From contig CAIKZH010000026.1 of NCBI GenBank assembly GCA_903831865.1, positions 1-32,774 on the forward strand: a DNA stretch of 32,774 nucleotides, given 5' to 3'. Below, piece by piece: positions 32,366 through 32,774 of this stretch (positions within the stretch are counted from its first letter, which is position 1; every line of letters starts with the position of its first letter). Source of the DNA: an uncultured Coriobacteriia bacterium (lineage in GTDB: Bacteria; Actinomycetota; Coriobacteriia; Anaerosomatales; PALSA-660). Made by a program: the position numbers and the translations under genes. The notes below the pieces were generated by a model. It had not been told where the DNA came from, did no database searches, and was given only the letters and a program-made list of their open reading frames with translations.

Positions 32366-32774
32366 CTAGATTATGACGCGCATCATCTCGTCGAGAGAGG
32401 TCATACCCGAGGCGACCTTGTCGAAGGCGTCCTCGCGGAGCGTGCGCATGCCGTGATCCACGGCGAGCCAGCGCAACTGGTCAGTGCCGACTCCCTGGAG
32501 GAACGCCTTGCGGATGTCGTCGTCGATCACCATGAGTTCGAAGACACCGATCCGGCCGCGGTAGCCCGTGTGGTCGCAGTACTCGCACCCCACCGGACCG
32601 TAGGTGGTCAGCTGCGGGATGTGTTCCTTCTTCACGCCCAGACTCAGCAGCGCGGCCTCGTTCGGCGGCACGGGCGCCCTGCACTTCGGGCACAGCTGAC
32701 GCACGAGCCTCTGCGCACAGATCGCGAGCAGAGCAGCCGAGGTGATGTAGGGCGCGACGCCCATGTCGGTGAGG
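32366..32774 (-). CDS. Type IV pilus / type II secretion ATPase, C-terminal part (PilB/GspE family)
   Basis: The frame is open to the window edge; 135 complete codons plus stop are visible. It begins LTDMGVAPYITSAALLAICAQRLVRQLC, the part of PilB/GspE ATPases after the catalytic core. The tetracysteine zinc module is present: CPKCRAP (CxxC), then GCEYCDHTGYRGR (CxxC), followed by IGVFELMVIDDDIRKAFLQG and the end GMTSLDEMMRVII. In the cytoplasm these ATPases power pilus extension or secretion. The Walker motifs lie outside the window. Upstream pilus genes cannot be seen, so pilB cannot be told from gspE or tad-type relatives. Confidence 0.93.
   Translation of the reverse strand, partial: LTDMGVAPYITSAALLAICAQRLVRQLCPKCRAPVPPNEAALLSLGVKKEHIPQLTTYGPVGCEYCDHTGYRGRIGVFELMVIDDDIRKAFLQGVGTDQLRWLAVDHGMRTLREDAFDKVASGMTSLDEMMRVII

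Noticed and set aside
31096-32376. 426-aa plus-strand ORF antisense to deoB
   Set aside because: Shadow frame; deoB on the minus strand has all phosphopentomutase motifs.
1-32774. Search for tRNA, rRNA, CRISPR repeats, insertion sequences and att sites
   Set aside because: By eye, the few gaps over 60 nt hold riboswitches, hairpins or nothing; no tRNA-like clover, repeat array, transposase or long direct repeat was seen. A tRNAscan and repeat search would settle it.

Overview
The window is GC-rich bacterial DNA with mostly G/C-ending codons, many GTG starts and very tight gene packing. Gene content and order suggest a high-GC Gram-positive actinobacterium. My best guess is a Coriobacteriia-like anaerobe, because the DUF512-der-plsY-gpsA block, the scpA-scpB-rluB block, cobinamide salvage genes and a type IV pilus ATPase occur together. 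This placement is inferred from remembered gene order, not from a search. Every gene but one lies on the minus strand, so transcription runs from high to low coordinates. The window opens and closes inside genes (ribBA at the low end, a PilB/GspE ATPase at the high end).

In the direction of transcription there are five blocks. (1) 32774-26482: the end of a PilB/GspE ATPase, then deoB and deoA (nucleoside catabolism), a large DHH-CBS-tRNA nucleotidyltransferase and a minimal site-2-type metalloprotease. (2) 25247-26464: the only plus-strand gene, a baeRF-family-3-like protein of unknown role with a structured leader. (3) 25028-21850: trpS, scpA, scpB (condensin partners) and rluB (23S rRNA pseudouridine synthase). 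(4) 21830-15059: a corrinoid operon behind a cobalamin riboswitch: btuF-btuC-btuD (uptake), cobU-cobT-cobS (nucleotide-loop assembly) and a histidine-family phosphatase. Its junctions from btuC to the phosphatase are all 4-nt ATGA/GTGA overlaps. (5) 15048-1: hisC, aroF-type DAHP synthase, tyrA, aroA (aromatic amino acids), cmk, plsC, ispH, DUF512 protein, der, plsY, gpsA, rpe and a 64-aa membrane protein. An FMN riboswitch then precedes ribD, ribE and ribBA.

The content is mainly core metabolism and cell maintenance. I found no mobile element, CRISPR array, tRNA or rRNA, and no clear new multi-gene defence or biosynthetic system. The most interesting details are a coding-like 36-codon ORF running out of the cobalamin riboswitch core, a perfect 16-bp hairpin without a U-tract in the same leader, a TrpRS whose Cys/His spacing resembles the Thermotoga Fe-S TrpRS with the last Cys changed to His, an uncharacterised C-terminal domain on the BtuD ATPase, and the inverted baeRF-like gene. 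The long plus-strand ORFs in the track (for example 846, 566 and 426 aa) are antisense shadows of real minus-strand genes.
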